Part shown: positions 10,948 through 20,934 of the stretch, one piece after another
Position numbering within the stretch: position 1 is the first letter of the stretch
How the letters are laid out: each line of letters starts with the position of its first letter
Assembly: GCA_011032825.1 (NCBI GenBank)
Contig: JAADJZ010000041.1
Location: 62,001 to 126,000 of the forward strand
Direction of reading: 5' to 3'
Origin: Massariosphaeria phaeospora
Taxonomy: Eukaryota; Ascomycota; Dothideomycetes; Pleosporales
Length of the DNA stretch: 64,000 nt
The notes under the pieces: generated by a model
Databases searched by the model: none
What the model saw: only the letters and a program-made list of their open reading frames with translations
What the model was told of the DNA's origin: nothing
Translations under genes and position numbers: made by a program

Positions 10948-11522
10948 TTGTACTGTTGAAGCGAAGGGTAGTCTGGCTATGTAAGTTATCGTAAAGCAGA
11001 TCGTCTCATATGGAAGACTTTTCGGAGCATCCCAGTACTATCTAGGTACGAGCTTCAAGTCGCTGAGCTTATATGTACGAGCATAAGGCATGTCCCGGAG
11101 ACCTTTCAAATCTGTGGAAGCCTTGGTCTAATTTCGAAGCCCGCAGCTTGATTTTCGAATGCACTCCAAGCATTCACTCTTTGCGTTTATCGCTCAGGCG
11201 ACCGAAGATCTACATACTTGCTCAATTTCAGGTATACGCATCTGCAAGAACTGAGGGAAGATCATGGGGGATAAAGACATAAAACCAGGCGCGTTGCATC
11301 TCATTTGCTGCCGAGTTCTTGGCTGGGCCCCTTCTTTTATTCAAAAGGTCTGACTCTTCGGGGCAATTGTTATACTTTGGATTACTGAGTCTCCATCAGT
11401 CATAAAAGAGACAACATCTGGCACAATTCCATCTTGTCTGAGCGGTTTAGTTTAGCAAATGAACGATCGTGTGGAAAGAAAGACGCAATATGTTTTCTTC
11501 ACCCCATACATCCGAACGGCTC
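10948..11522. other. Intergenic, nothing recognised
   Basis: The stretch lies between the P450 remnant and the 3' end of the aldo-keto reductase gene. A 69-codon frame at 11073-11282 shows no protein-like features. It may include the convergent 3' UTR of the reductase gene. Confidence 0.4.
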
Positions 11523-12645
11523 TCACAAATTCACCATCTTCATGCCGTGAGGATGATATCTCTCCCCAGCGACAGGATTCTCAGCAATGATGGCATCCAC
11601 CAAATTCATCTCTTCCTCATCTAACGCTACTGTGGCAGCATTCTCTCGGATATGGTGTACATTAGCTGCGAAACAGTCAGCGAGGCGCTTGAACGAATGG
11701 CTGGTACGGTGTGGTTTAAGAGCCTGGACCTCGACATACTTGAACCGGGAATTGGGATGATGACAGGCCGTCCCTCTTGCTTCGACAACCCCAGAAGCCA
11801 GCCAAGGGCCACCTGCGCGGTAGTGCATCCCTTCTTCTGAGCCAGCTTCGCTACTTGTTCGACCAGCTTTCGGTTCTGGTCAAGGTTTTCCGGCTGGTAT
11901 CGAGGAAGCATGCGCCTGTAATCACCTTCGGGGATGTCCTCGAAGGAGTTCAGCTGTCCGGTGAGGACGCCTCTTCCAACTGGGCAATATCTGGACGGGG
12001 GTCAGTTTACAATTTGCCAGATGAAGCTTCAACTCACGCCATGACGGGGATTTCCAACTCAGCGCAGGTATCCAGAATGCCGTTGTATAGCGGATCAGTG
12101 CACCACAGCGACAACTCGATCTCCACAGCCACTATCTTCACAATCTTCACGGCTTTTCGGATGGTTTCCGCATTGACTTCAGTCAAGGCGACGCCGCCGA
12201 TCTTGCCTTCGCCGACAAGTTGCCCCAGTGCGCCGAGCTGCGTCTCGAGGGTAACATCTACGTCGATCCTTGCGAGCTCAAACATATCGATCTTGCCCCT
12301 TCCTTCGAGCTGGCTGAGACAATTTTCCACGCTCTTCCTTATCACCGCGGAATCCCCGCTGGGTGCGAAGGTTGGAAGCATAGCGCCTTTGACGTTGACT
12401 AGTACCCGGTCTGCATACTGCGGATACTTGGCCCAGAAGCGGTGGAGAAGGGTAAGTGAGTTGTACAACGGATGGCCGTAGAATTCGCCGGCGTTGAAGC
12501 ATAAACAGCCCAGATCGGCGGCGGTACGGAGGCACTCGATTGCTTGCTCTTCCGGGGGCATATAGGGTGGTATGGAGAGTCCGGCCATGCCGTAGCCGAT
12601 GGAACCAACTTCTTTGCCGAGAATAGTAGGCATGGTGGATTGCAA
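11523..12645 (-). CDS. Aldo-keto reductase, pyridoxal reductase-like
   Basis: Three exons (12038-12645, 11740-11990, 11523-11665) join in phase to give 333 residues. Introns of 47 and 74 nt have GTGAGT and GTATGT donors, CTGAC branch sites and CAG acceptors. The fold motifs are the N-terminal GKEVGSIGYGMAG strand, the catalytic tyrosine region FNAGEFYG (Tyr56), the lysine strand VLVNVKGA, FELARID, and the C-terminal VIIPIPGS cofactor-phosphate loop with HHIRENAA. FNAGEFYG and ARID suggest the yeast pyridoxal reductase (vitamin B6) subgroup: NADPH-dependent reduction of pyridoxal in the cytosol. The start ATG opens the longest conserved reading. Exact substrate is inference; the AKR assignment is secure. 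Confidence 0.88.
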
Positions 12646-13116
12646 GATGTGGAAAGCTCTCGAGTGAAAAGTGGGAGAACTCAGAGAAGTTCGGAACGAA
12701 GCGGAAGTGACGAGGTATCATGCGGCGTAGTAAGGAGGGGTTACACAAATTTCAAGCTTGAGTACGGATGCCACCGGCTGCATCAAAAAGCTGTGCCTCC
12801 TGTAATGCATGCAGTTGCTTCTAAAAACTGCATCGGCACAACTTTGGGTAGAGAAACTCGTGGCAACGAAATTTGGGGCTCGCGACTGGAAGTTGAAGAA
12901 GGCTGCCAAAACATGGCTCGTTGCCATGGTGCGTAGGGTGCGAAATGCTGCTAGTGTTTTGGTTCGTACGCAATTCGAAATTGCCCAATGTAGGTGGCTC
13001 GTGGGATGCTAGGGAGGCGAGTCAACGGAAATTCGTGTAAGAAGGAGCCACCAAAGACGTAGTAAGTAGCGGTAGGAGTCATCCGCGTTGCTACCCTCTG
13101 GTACTCTGCCACAGGA
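12646..13116. other. Intergenic between the reductase and HNH genes
   Basis: This should hold the promoter of the reductase gene and the 3' end of the HNH_2 gene. Several overlapping frames are open in both directions but none has protein-like composition. No clear TATA box. Confidence 0.4.
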
Positions 13117-14109
13117 CTACCAGCCATAACCCCCGTCATCGCACACATCACAGTAATCGCTCATAACGTGGCACATACGGTAAGGCATGGAGCGGTCCAA
13201 TTGAGAAAAGGGGTTCGAGTACACGCGACTCTGTACTGGAGAGTCTTCGTCCCCATACTTCTGCGCGCGCGGCGGATTGAGCTTTACCGCCACACGGTCG
13301 GCAATTTCCCTGCAGAATGGAGTCTCTTCAGGGCCACCAATCAGAGTGGGCCCGAGCCCGATTTCGAGGTATTCTTCGGGGTCTTCGACAAAGGCTATCT
13401 GACGCAGTATACAATGCATGGTGGATCGTCGGAGCCATTCACCAGGTGAGGCCCACATTCCTCCTTTCAGTATAGCCATATCAGAGGGCCAGCCTGGAAC
13501 GCGAGCCCGTCGTCGTCGCGCGATGTTTATGATCGTATTGAACCATAGGTACCGCTTCTTCGGGCGGTTGTCGTTCCAGAACTTAAGGATCCTCCCATCA
13601 AGGTGTGGCCCCTTAACTGCCCCGAGGTTCAACTCCGGTAGATTTAGGGTTGCATCGAGGACTTTGACCTTGTATGGCTCGTCGTTGTGCCCGAAGTTCA
13701 CTGTACTGTTCATTTCGGGATCGATGTCGTCCTTAGAAGCTGGCACGATAGCTATTCGACCATCATCAAGTGCCTTCTCAAACTTTGCATGTAGTAGAAG
13801 GCCGTTTGACGGGCACATTAAATGGCCGTTATCACTTTCTGCATCGCCGAACAGATAGTTGCAGTTTGACTCTCCGGTGTTGTAGGGGACCACATGAGCA
13901 GCCGTCATGTCATCGGACTCGTAATAGGCCCGACTAATCGGGCACCAGAGTAAGGCTCCTCCTTTTTGTTTGCTTTCATAGCGATTGATGAGATTTGTCC
14001 GAAATCTTGCCTGCGCACGGTCATCCCGTCCAACACCCGGAATCCTGAACCAACTAGTGTAGCCATGTGGGGCTTGGTAGCGCGTGACCAATGCATCAAC
14101 ATAAGCCAT
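13117..14109 (-). CDS. HNH_2 nuclease-like domain protein
   Basis: A single exon encodes 330 residues. The core is CPISRAYYESDDMTAAHVVP (Cys56-Pro75), LFG (87-88) and CPSNGLLLHAKFEKALDDG (99-117), then RIAIVPA. This is the fungal HNH_2 arrangement: an AAH(I/V)VP first histidine (His72), the NGLLL asparagine (Asn102) and a following histidine (His107), with an aspartate near the end. In the family these coordinate a metal for nucleic-acid cleavage, but fungal members are uncharacterised and often multicopy. The key H-N-H residues appear intact. The C-terminus is cysteine-containing (MCHVMSDYCDVCDD). No intron is needed. Role in the cell unknown. Confidence 0.8.
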   Translation of the reverse strand: MAYVDALVTRYQAPHGYTSWFRIPGVGRDDRAQARFRTNLINRYESKQKGGALLWCPISRAYYESDDMTAAHVVPYNTGESNCNYLFGDAESDNGHLMCPSNGLLLHAKFEKALDDGRIAIVPASKDDIDPEMNSTVNFGHNDEPYKVKVLDATLNLPELNLGAVKGPHLDGRILKFWNDNRPKKRYLWFNTIINIARRRRARVPGWPSDMAILKGGMWASPGEWLRRSTMHCILRQIAFVEDPEEYLEIGLGPTLIGGPEETPFCREIADRVAVKLNPPRAQKYGDEDSPVQSRVYSNPFSQLDRSMPYRMCHVMSDYCDVCDDGGYGW

Positions 14110-16162
14110 GTCTGCCTCTGTGCTCCTGAGGTAACTATCGAGGTACGCGCGTGTTTTGGTACTGGCGGAGCAGTTGCAGGGGCGTGTCTTTGGGACGTCC
14201 GACGATCGGTCGAGGTGTAGTGGGAAATTAGAGATGCAGTGGGGTGAGGTTGAAGTCCAGACGCATACGAAAGACGATGACGATGATCGCGTAAATGCCT
14301 TGGCGCCTTCGTCCCATGTCGGCCTCGTCGCCCCTCACCCACCGAAGCCGTCGTCCCATGTCGAAGTCATCCATCCCATGTTGTTTTGCTCCGTGCCATG
14401 TCGCCCTCCAGTCCAACCTTCCTAATCGGGCAGGTTCAAGGCAGCGCTACTGAAAAAGTGTCGATTGTAGAGACTTGACGTTGGACCTCAGCGGCGTCGT
14501 CCCGTGTCCCATGTTGCTCTCTATGACGTCAAGCCTAACCTCCGACCTCAGCCATCGCTTGGCGCCATGTGTCGTATCGAACGTCCTCGTCGTCGCCGAA
14601 CATTTCGTCTCGCGACGCGGTTTTTCATCGTTGCAGCAGTCTCTGAATCATTAGGCCGTTTTACTCGTGCCGCCCTTCATCTTTCCTCGGTCACTCCCCT
14701 CTGCCGCCGGATGCGATAACGCTTTCACGAGCGCGTTGCGATGACACATGCGCGAGTGTGAGGCCGCATAGCCAAAGCTTCGTCCTACGCCGAGATAGCT
14801 TCCGGACTTCACGACTCGAACCGTCATTCTCGTGTGACAGGTGTATCTACGGTCAAAGAATAGAGCCTCGAAGAGCCCTGACGTGGTCGCTCCCATCCGT
14901 ATGGCTATCCTCGCCTCAGGCCGACCTGACGGCTGACTACTCGCGCTTCTAGTTGAGATGCTTTCCTGGCGCCGCGCCGCAACCCCTCCGCGAGATCCCC
15001 GATTCCCTCGGGAACCCCACGTCGTCGTGGCACAAACACGCCCATCAACCTCAGCGTACTCTGGAGCGGGCCCGCGTCCATCCGCACGAGCTATGGTCGC
15101 ATATTGTGCTAGGCAAGAGCACGCAGCCGCGCAGACTGCCACATGAAGCCTCAAGTCGGCGATGCGACATCGTCTACAAACGGAAGAAGGCGTGCAAGCC
15201 CGACCGATTTCTGCCGTGGGAGTGCGCCTTTACCTACTATCTGATCTCTTAGAATCACGACATTGCCTACCTCCGGTATAGAGCCAGCTTCTGCCCACTT
15301 AGTCCAGACCTCGAGCTATCCGACGACGTGCTTGCTACGACGCCTTCATACTATGACTACGCTATTTCCTTTGGGGGATCCCTTGCTGAGATCGGATTGA
15401 CGGTGAAAGATGGTGGATTAACGAACCTGAAATCCTGGCTGGTACTCAAAGGTGGCTCGCCGTTGGGTGCGATGGTCCGTATAGCAGTATCAAGTACGGG
15501 ATCCTGGCATGGGTGGCTAGAGACGGGTCTTTTCACGACGAACTGGAAGGTTGGAATCTCTTTTCGAACAAGTTCCGAACGCCGCTATCTAGCATCTCGA
15601 TGTGCTATAGACACCACAGCCCAACGCCGCGATCGAGGAGATTGCGCTACCGCCGAAGGGGTTCCCACTAGTAGTCATACACCCACTTTTCGTCAATGTA
15701 GGCCGAGAGTACTTGAACAGGACGACTACATGTACATGGTTAGAATCACACATCACACATGCTGGTTGACTTTGATCGCTGATACACATGTACTTTTTCC
15801 ACTCACTATTATTCACTCGTTTCGTATTTGACTTTTGGATTTAGATGGCAGACATTTGGACGGGTACATTTGAGCAGTCAACGGTTTTGGTAGTTTCTGA
15901 ACATTCTTTTGTAACAACATTCTTTTGTAACTTTGCATAACATATTTGAGCTCTTAGGTTTTGTACGGGGATGGGCGCATTCGCTTAAAGTAGTAGATAT
16001 ACAATCACCTACTTCATAACATATCGATCGCTGGAAACTCAAGCCAACAAGGTTTCGGTAGCAAATTGGTACTGAGCCCGGCCAGGGGTCTTGAGTATTA
16101 GTAGGAGGCTTATAAAAAGCTCCAAGGCCAGCCGAGGACACCAAGTAGTATTTGCCTCTCCA
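14110..16162. other. Long GC-rich stretch without a supported gene
   Basis: Many overlapping open frames exist between 14150 and 15830 on both strands, as expected from high GC, but none has convincing domains, introns or a clear start context. The motif CCCATGTCG recurs several times at 14310-14520. The segment around 15521-15720 is related to 19190-19390 (see repeat entry). A run near 15230-15510 has coding-like translation with stops and may be a decayed gene. Confidence 0.4.
15521..15720 (+). repeat. Diverged repeat, copy 1 (partner at 19190-19390)
   Basis: The words GAGACGGGTCTTTT, TTCCGAAC, CCGCGAT/CCGCTAT, CTCGA, ATAGACACC and CAACGCCGCGA/CGACGCCGCGA occur in the same order here and at 19190-19390. 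Shared order over about 200 bp indicates a duplicated, diverged sequence, either a repeat or two remnants of one gene family. Identity by eye is patchy, and there are insertions. Confidence 0.5.
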
Positions 16163-17509
16163 CTACTCTGGGACCTTTATGGAGATTGAGAAGACCACGT
16201 TCCAGAGCTGGAGCGTTTTCGCGATCGACCAACGATCCTTGCCTGTAGCGAGCCCAGCGTTCCAAGTATTGACAGCGTCATCAAATACCCTAGAACTCGC
16301 ATTGAGAGCGAAGATGTCACGTTCAATGGAGTTAATATTGCCCATAATCTCCGGAAACAATTCAGTAAGTTTCGAACTCTCAGCATCCTCTTTGCATGGC
16401 CAAATATACTCAAGCCAGCTCTTCGGTTTCACTAGCGAGGACTGCAGCGTGGTGGCATCCTGTTTAACAGCCTTGATTGCATCGACGAGGTTCTTCCGGG
16501 AGACCTTGTAGTCTTTTGTGGCTTCATCTAAGCGGCTGGTCGTAGTGCTGACACTACAAACGGTACTGAGAAGCTCAGTAGGATTCGTAGTATTGTTGGC
16601 TTCCATGATCTCGTCCAAGACCTTGTGGACATCAACGTAAACCTTCCACGCAGTTGCACAGGTATAACTGTTCCGTAATTCTATGGCACATTGCTGAAAG
16701 TCGTCGGCCAACTGTGATGCGTTTTTTACGCCCGACACGATATCGGAACTTTGGCGCAGCTGCTCTTTACGAACCAGACTGTCGATGCTGTATAAAGATG
16801 TAGTTCGCGATCCAACATCATCCTCCATACGGTACAAAGCCCTTGCGATGCGAAGAGAGGCTTTTTGGCCCAGGATCTCATCTTCTTTGCCTGCTTGGTA
16901 GACGTGGAACGGAACAGCCCACGGGCACGCGGGGCCCCCGAACTCATCCCCTTTGGATACTTGATAGACTTCGTTCTGAAGAATCCAAGGACCTGAGCGC
17001 TTGGCTAGTACGGTCTGCTGGGTCGGAAAATTAGATTTGGAGCTATTGTAAAAGTCGCATTGCTTTTGTAGTGCTATCCGGTATGTCCGTAGGTATTCGA
17101 GAAGACCTTCCTCTTCCGCGTGCAAATTCTTGTAGAGAACCAAAAGGCGCTTATCATATCCCGCAACGGTCCTCGGCTTCCCCCGTCGCGATGGCTGCGT
17201 ATTGGAGATATCTTTTCGTTGAATGAAGGTCTTCTCAATCCCGCGCCGTAGGGTGTTGACTTCCCGCTTCATTGCCATGAGATTTATGGAAATCATCTGA
17301 TTATATGAGGTGAGAAAATGACCAAAATCGTACTGAATTCGGGTAGCTGTCTGCCTATCATTTACGTGCACAATTCGCTTGACAGTTGTGTGAGTGCTTA
17401 GTTGCCTCTCAAGCTGATCAACAGCCGTGTTGAGCTCTTGCACTTCCAAAGCACGCTCGTTCATCCGCGCCTTCTCAGCGTCTCCGTAGAAGTGTGATAG
17501 GGATGACAT
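16163..17509 (-). CDS. Hypothetical helical protein, 448 residues
   Basis: An uninterrupted frame of 448 codons starts MSSLSHFYGDAEKARMNERAL and ends VVFSISIKVPE. Composition is strongly helical: an N-terminal charged segment (about 12-40, ERALEVQELNTAVDQLERQL) with heptad-like spacing, a second helix region at 65-100, and later segments such as DDFQQCAIELRNSY and VSRKNLVDAIKAVKQDA. No transmembrane segment or signal peptide is obvious. I do not recognise a family; the pattern recalls fungal helical-bundle proteins of unknown function. The upstream region has a duplicated 63-bp unit just before the start. No intron signal seen. Coding is well supported by length and composition. Confidence 0.75.
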   Translation of the reverse strand: MSSLSHFYGDAEKARMNERALEVQELNTAVDQLERQLSTHTTVKRIVHVNDRQTATRIQYDFGHFLTSYNQMISINLMAMKREVNTLRRGIEKTFIQRKDISNTQPSRRGKPRTVAGYDKRLLVLYKNLHAEEEGLLEYLRTYRIALQKQCDFYNSSKSNFPTQQTVLAKRSGPWILQNEVYQVSKGDEFGGPACPWAVPFHVYQAGKEDEILGQKASLRIARALYRMEDDVGSRTTSLYSIDSLVRKEQLRQSSDIVSGVKNASQLADDFQQCAIELRNSYTCATAWKVYVDVHKVLDEIMEANNTTNPTELLSTVCSVSTTTSRLDEATKDYKVSRKNLVDAIKAVKQDATTLQSSLVKPKSWLEYIWPCKEDAESSKLTELFPEIMGNINSIERDIFALNASSRVFDDAVNTWNAGLATGKDRWSIAKTLQLWNVVFSISIKVPE

Positions 17510-17526
17510 GTTTCTGTTAGGATACT

Positions 17527-17652
17527 ATGTCTGCGTAGTATGTGGTTGATAAGGTAGTGTAGCTTGAACTGTGATAACCAAGTGTAAGTATGTCCGCGTA
17601 GTATATGAATAATAAGAGGAAGTAGCTTGAGCTATGATAATCAAGTGTGAGT
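17527..17652 (+). repeat. Tandem duplication of a 63-bp unit upstream of the 448-aa gene
   Basis: Two adjacent units start ATGTCTGCGTAGTATGTG and ATGTCCGCGTAGTATATG and share TAGCTTGA(A/G)CT(G/A)TGATAA(C/T)CAAGTGT(A/G)AGT. They lie 18-143 bp upstream of the minus-strand start codon at 17509, inside its probable promoter or 5' UTR. Differences between the units are transitions only. Confidence 0.75.
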
Positions 17653-18217
17653 GTGTATGTAAGACAGGAGTAGAGCGAAGTAACTATGATTTATACTAGT
17701 TTGGACAATGTTCCGCCGAGACCATTGTGACCCTAATGCACTGAGTATTGTCTGGGTTGGTGTAACGCATACATTGAAAGAGAACAATACAGCAGATTGA
17801 AAAAGATAGGAAATAACAAAGATTGTACTAACATAGCTAGATTATGGACGTGCTTGCTTTAACGTACAACTTTGAGAAATACGCATATATTGACACACAC
17901 GTCATCAAATGTATTATAGAGGGCTACTGACCGTAAAGATGCAGATTTCCTTGTGAATTAATGAATCCTCAGGAACTGCGCTGGATTAACGGCCTTGGCG
18001 TCTTTCATATGCCTCGAACAGCTCATCTGAGCCACTGGAGGTAATTATAGCCCAGCCTGTCTCCAAGCTATCACGTAGGTCGAAACGAATACACCAATTG
18101 AACAGAACGTTAGACCATAGCGTTCTCGTTTGATCCTACATAAAAATTGCTGGAAACACAGAATTACGGTCCTACTGATTAGTCATTTTCACCCTTACTC
18201 AAAATCTCTCATTGCAA
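17653..18217. other. Intergenic, nothing recognised
   Basis: No coding frame, inverted repeat or promoter element could be supported beyond moderate AT richness. Presumably includes upstream sequence of the 448-residue gene. Confidence 0.4.
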
Positions 18218-18739
18218 TTATCTAGGTATTGACGGTTCAAGGTATCTGGTGCGATTGATGATGTGCTGGAGCTCGCATCTGTACATCAGCTTTCGAACCT
18301 TGCGCGGCCAGGATAGTGTAATCATGAATTCTGGGTGGATGTTTCCATGACAACGGGCGCAGCGGCGGCGGGCTACTTGGACAGGAATCACTGAACCTTT
18401 AATCGCATCGACATCGATCGTCTCAATGCCTGACAGGTAATTTTGTGTTAGTGGACAAGGCAAGGAGCTACGTATGCTAATTCTGAAGTGCTGAATGAGA
18501 TTGTGTAGGTGGTAGATGCTTGAGAGTCGGAACTGCCACGGCTCGAATACCCAGGTAGCCCGTACACGTCTCCCACCTACAAGGCCCCGGACACCACGAC
18601 TACTGGTCCCACCACCCTTCCGCTGTGGTGAGACGTTTGCGCCTGCCCGGTAGCACTGCATCACCATACCTCGTGGCTCCCATCGCTCACCGTAACCCCC
18701 GACGGCTTCGTGCAGCATGTCTACACAGCCGACATGCAC
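18218..18739 (-). CDS. Weak hypothetical ORF (173 codons)
   Basis: The frame has no recognised domain. The C-terminal 90 residues look more protein-like than the N-terminal half (VQVARRRCARCHGNIHPEF with a CxxC, then WPRKVRKLMYRCELQHII). A possible 42-nt in-frame intron (GTAGCTCC...CTAAC...CAG) lies at about 18436-18477. The true start is uncertain. It could be a gene or chance. Confidence 0.3.
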   Translation of the reverse strand: MHVGCVDMLHEAVGGYGERWEPRGMVMQCYRAGANVSPQRKGGGTSSRGVRGLVGGRRVRATWVFEPWQFRLSSIYHLHNLIQHFRISIRSSLPCPLTQNYLSGIETIDVDAIKGSVIPVQVARRRCARCHGNIHPEFMITLSWPRKVRKLMYRCELQHIINRTRYLEPSIPR

Positions 18740-19563
18740 ACCACAACGTGGGAATTAGTGGTTGAGTAAACCATGTTGCTCCCTTCGCGATTCACGTCCC
18801 CACGACACGAGGCGTGCATTGTTCGATGTGGGTAAGCCGGTTAGAACGGGGCCAGCGCTTTTTTGCCAAACACTCAATCTTTGCAGCATAGAAAATATGC
18901 AGTTATTATCGCCTTTTATTCGCAGTGCAAGAACCTTTGGCAAGAGTATGGAGTACTGGCTCCATATGCTAGAACTACGGACTGAGATGGTTCCCAAAGT
19001 TTAACTCCCTACTATTGGGTCCCTCGCCGCTTGAAAGGTGCGTTGTCTCTCCTGCCTTGCATGAAGTCGCCACATACGAACGGTATACGGATATGTCTGG
19101 AGAACGGGCCTGGAGGACCTTTCTACTCATGATAAACATGTGCTGATTTTTGGAACGTCCACTGCCCTTTCTGCATTTCGCAGATTGTTGGAGACGGGTC
19201 TTTTCTTTTTCCGACGGGGAAGACCATGGGAAGGGTCGTAATCGCGATTCTTCATATTCCACACATGTTCCGAACACCGCGATCTAGCACCTCGACCTGC
19301 CATAGACACCTAGACTCGACGCCGCGAGTTAGGAAATCGGGTTGCTGCTGAAAGGGTCCCACACGATGTCAGCATGCCCACCCTTTTCTTGTGGACCGGG
19401 TATTCGTACTTAATGAGAATCTGACTTAGGGTAAGGCCTGCCGGAATCGGGAGTGTAGGTCCGCATCTAAAACTCCGTAGTGGTGACTGAAAAGCAAAGG
19501 TTTGAGTAAGAAATACCCCGTACCCCGATCCCAAGGCAATCTCGTCTGGTAGGTTCGTAGCAA
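18740..19563. other. Region without a supported gene; includes repeat copy 2
   Basis: Overlapping short frames only. The segment 19190-19390 is the diverged partner of 15521-15720. The part nearer 19500 may be 3' sequence of the minus-strand small gene that follows. Confidence 0.4.
19190..19390 (+). repeat. Diverged repeat, copy 2 (partner at 15521-15720)
   Basis: Same ordered words as copy 1. Two copies 3.7 kb apart flank the 448-residue gene and the weak ORF at 18218-18739, in the same orientation. Confidence 0.5.
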
Positions 19564-20087
19564 TCATTGAATAGCAGGTTTTGACGATAACCAATCTCCA
19601 TGGCGTATTCCTGGACCAACGTCACGTTTGAATCCGGACATGTCCCACTCTTGTATGCGGATGTGAGAATGATTTTCGAGCCAGTGTGGGAGCTTGGGCT
19701 TTGGGGTCCCCTTGGTATAGTATCCGATCGTGACTCCACGCAACGCATGCCCGTATGTATGACATCTAGGAACCATTAGTTCAGATTGAAGGTGGCCAAT
19801 GGAATATCGTAATCGACTTACCCTAGTCCGCAAAGAACACGGACGATGCAGAGCTGCAGAGCTTCCCAAACCCCCAAAGCTCTTTTGTTTTCCGAGCGAA
19901 TACCGTGCTTGAAGATAACAGACGCCAGAAGCTCAGCTCCCAGGTCGATGGTGGCGGTTTCCTGCTCGTCCCAAATCTTGTCGAAGTTCCAAGCCGCTAC
20001 GACACGGCGGAAATTTCTTGCGAGTTGGATACCTCGCTTTTCCAGTGGAGTCATGGCCCCCGTTTTAGGCGTCCAGTGGCGCGGCAT
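19564..20087 (-). CDS. Small hypothetical protein with a WNF/WDEQ motif
   Basis: Two exons (19822-20087 and 19564-19765) join in phase to 155 residues. The 56-nt intron has a GTAAGT donor, a CTAAT branch site and a TAG acceptor. Exon 1 carries RRVVAAWNFDKIWDEQE (Trp33 to Glu43) and exon 2 TYGHALRGVTIGYYTKG followed by PHWLENHSHIRIQEWD. A related locus sits 1.7 kb away (20935-21777) with AFWNFAVRWDEQ and TYEYSVREGKL in the corresponding places, and its second exon begins at the homologous codon. That second copy is the best evidence that the gene is real. No signal peptide or known domain. Function unknown. Confidence 0.6.
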
Positions 20088-20934
20088 GTTGCGCTCCGGT
20101 TACAATTAGAGGTTCAGCGAGTGCAGCGGGTGTAGCTACCGTGTAATACGGCAGATTAGAGTAGCAAGTTTGAGGAGGGCGATAGATTTTCTTTGTACTG
20201 CGGAAGAAGTCTGTCGGAGACCGGAGTCTGACGAGGAGGGTGACTTCTGTAGTGGAGTAGATGTCTTCCGGTGTGCGAGGTTCGTAGTCGAATATTGCTG
20301 TTTGGGTGTGGAGGATTTTGCTGGACTACTTATAAGGACGCGGAGTCATACGTTCGGCTCTGTTGCGCGTGGCGCCCGAGTCAACCTTGGTACGCCCAAG
20401 CAAATGTTGGAATCACGGAGTGGTATCAGCCAATGGTAGGGGCTGACTATTATCATCAGAGAGAGGGGAGTCGTCGGCCTCCTCGATCGCGTTCGTGAAC
20501 CTGCTGCGTTCCAGCTGTATTAGCTCCAGCAAGCACGATGGTTGCGACAGCATTGCAGTCGCTGGTGGATTTGAGTCTACAAACAACTACCATCTACTAT
20601 CTATCTGGAAAACCCCACAACTACAGCTAACGTCTAGGCTGAAGTTGTTTCAGCAGCCGCGTTCGCAATCGCTTCCAAACACAAGTATTTTTTTTCAGTG
20701 GGACGGCATTCAACCGTCTTCAGGTGCAGTCCCATTGGGACTGCGGTATCTTCCTCTTTCAAAAACGCAAGCGACCCTAAGTCTCCAGACGCCGCAAACG
20801 CTGTTCAACCTTCGGCATAGTCAAATTTCCCAATATCCAGATTGGCTAGGTTACAGCTGATTGAAGTCGGCCTCTTGTTGAAAGGCTGGCTAGTCTCCCG
20901 GTCGTTAGGCCTGTTGAGACACCTTGCTTATAGA
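20088..20934. other. Spacer between the WNF paralogs
   Basis: Open frames in several phases exist, none protein-like. Likely promoter of the 155-residue gene and 3' flank of its paralog. Confidence 0.35.

Noticed and set aside
11777..12481. Long plus-strand frame opposite the aldo-keto reductase
   Set aside because: Antisense of the reductase exons; the minus strand has motifs and canonical introns.
14150..15260. Several overlapping frames of 60-167 codons
   Set aside because: GC-rich sequence with open frames in most phases; arginine/serine-rich, no consistent start, introns or domains.
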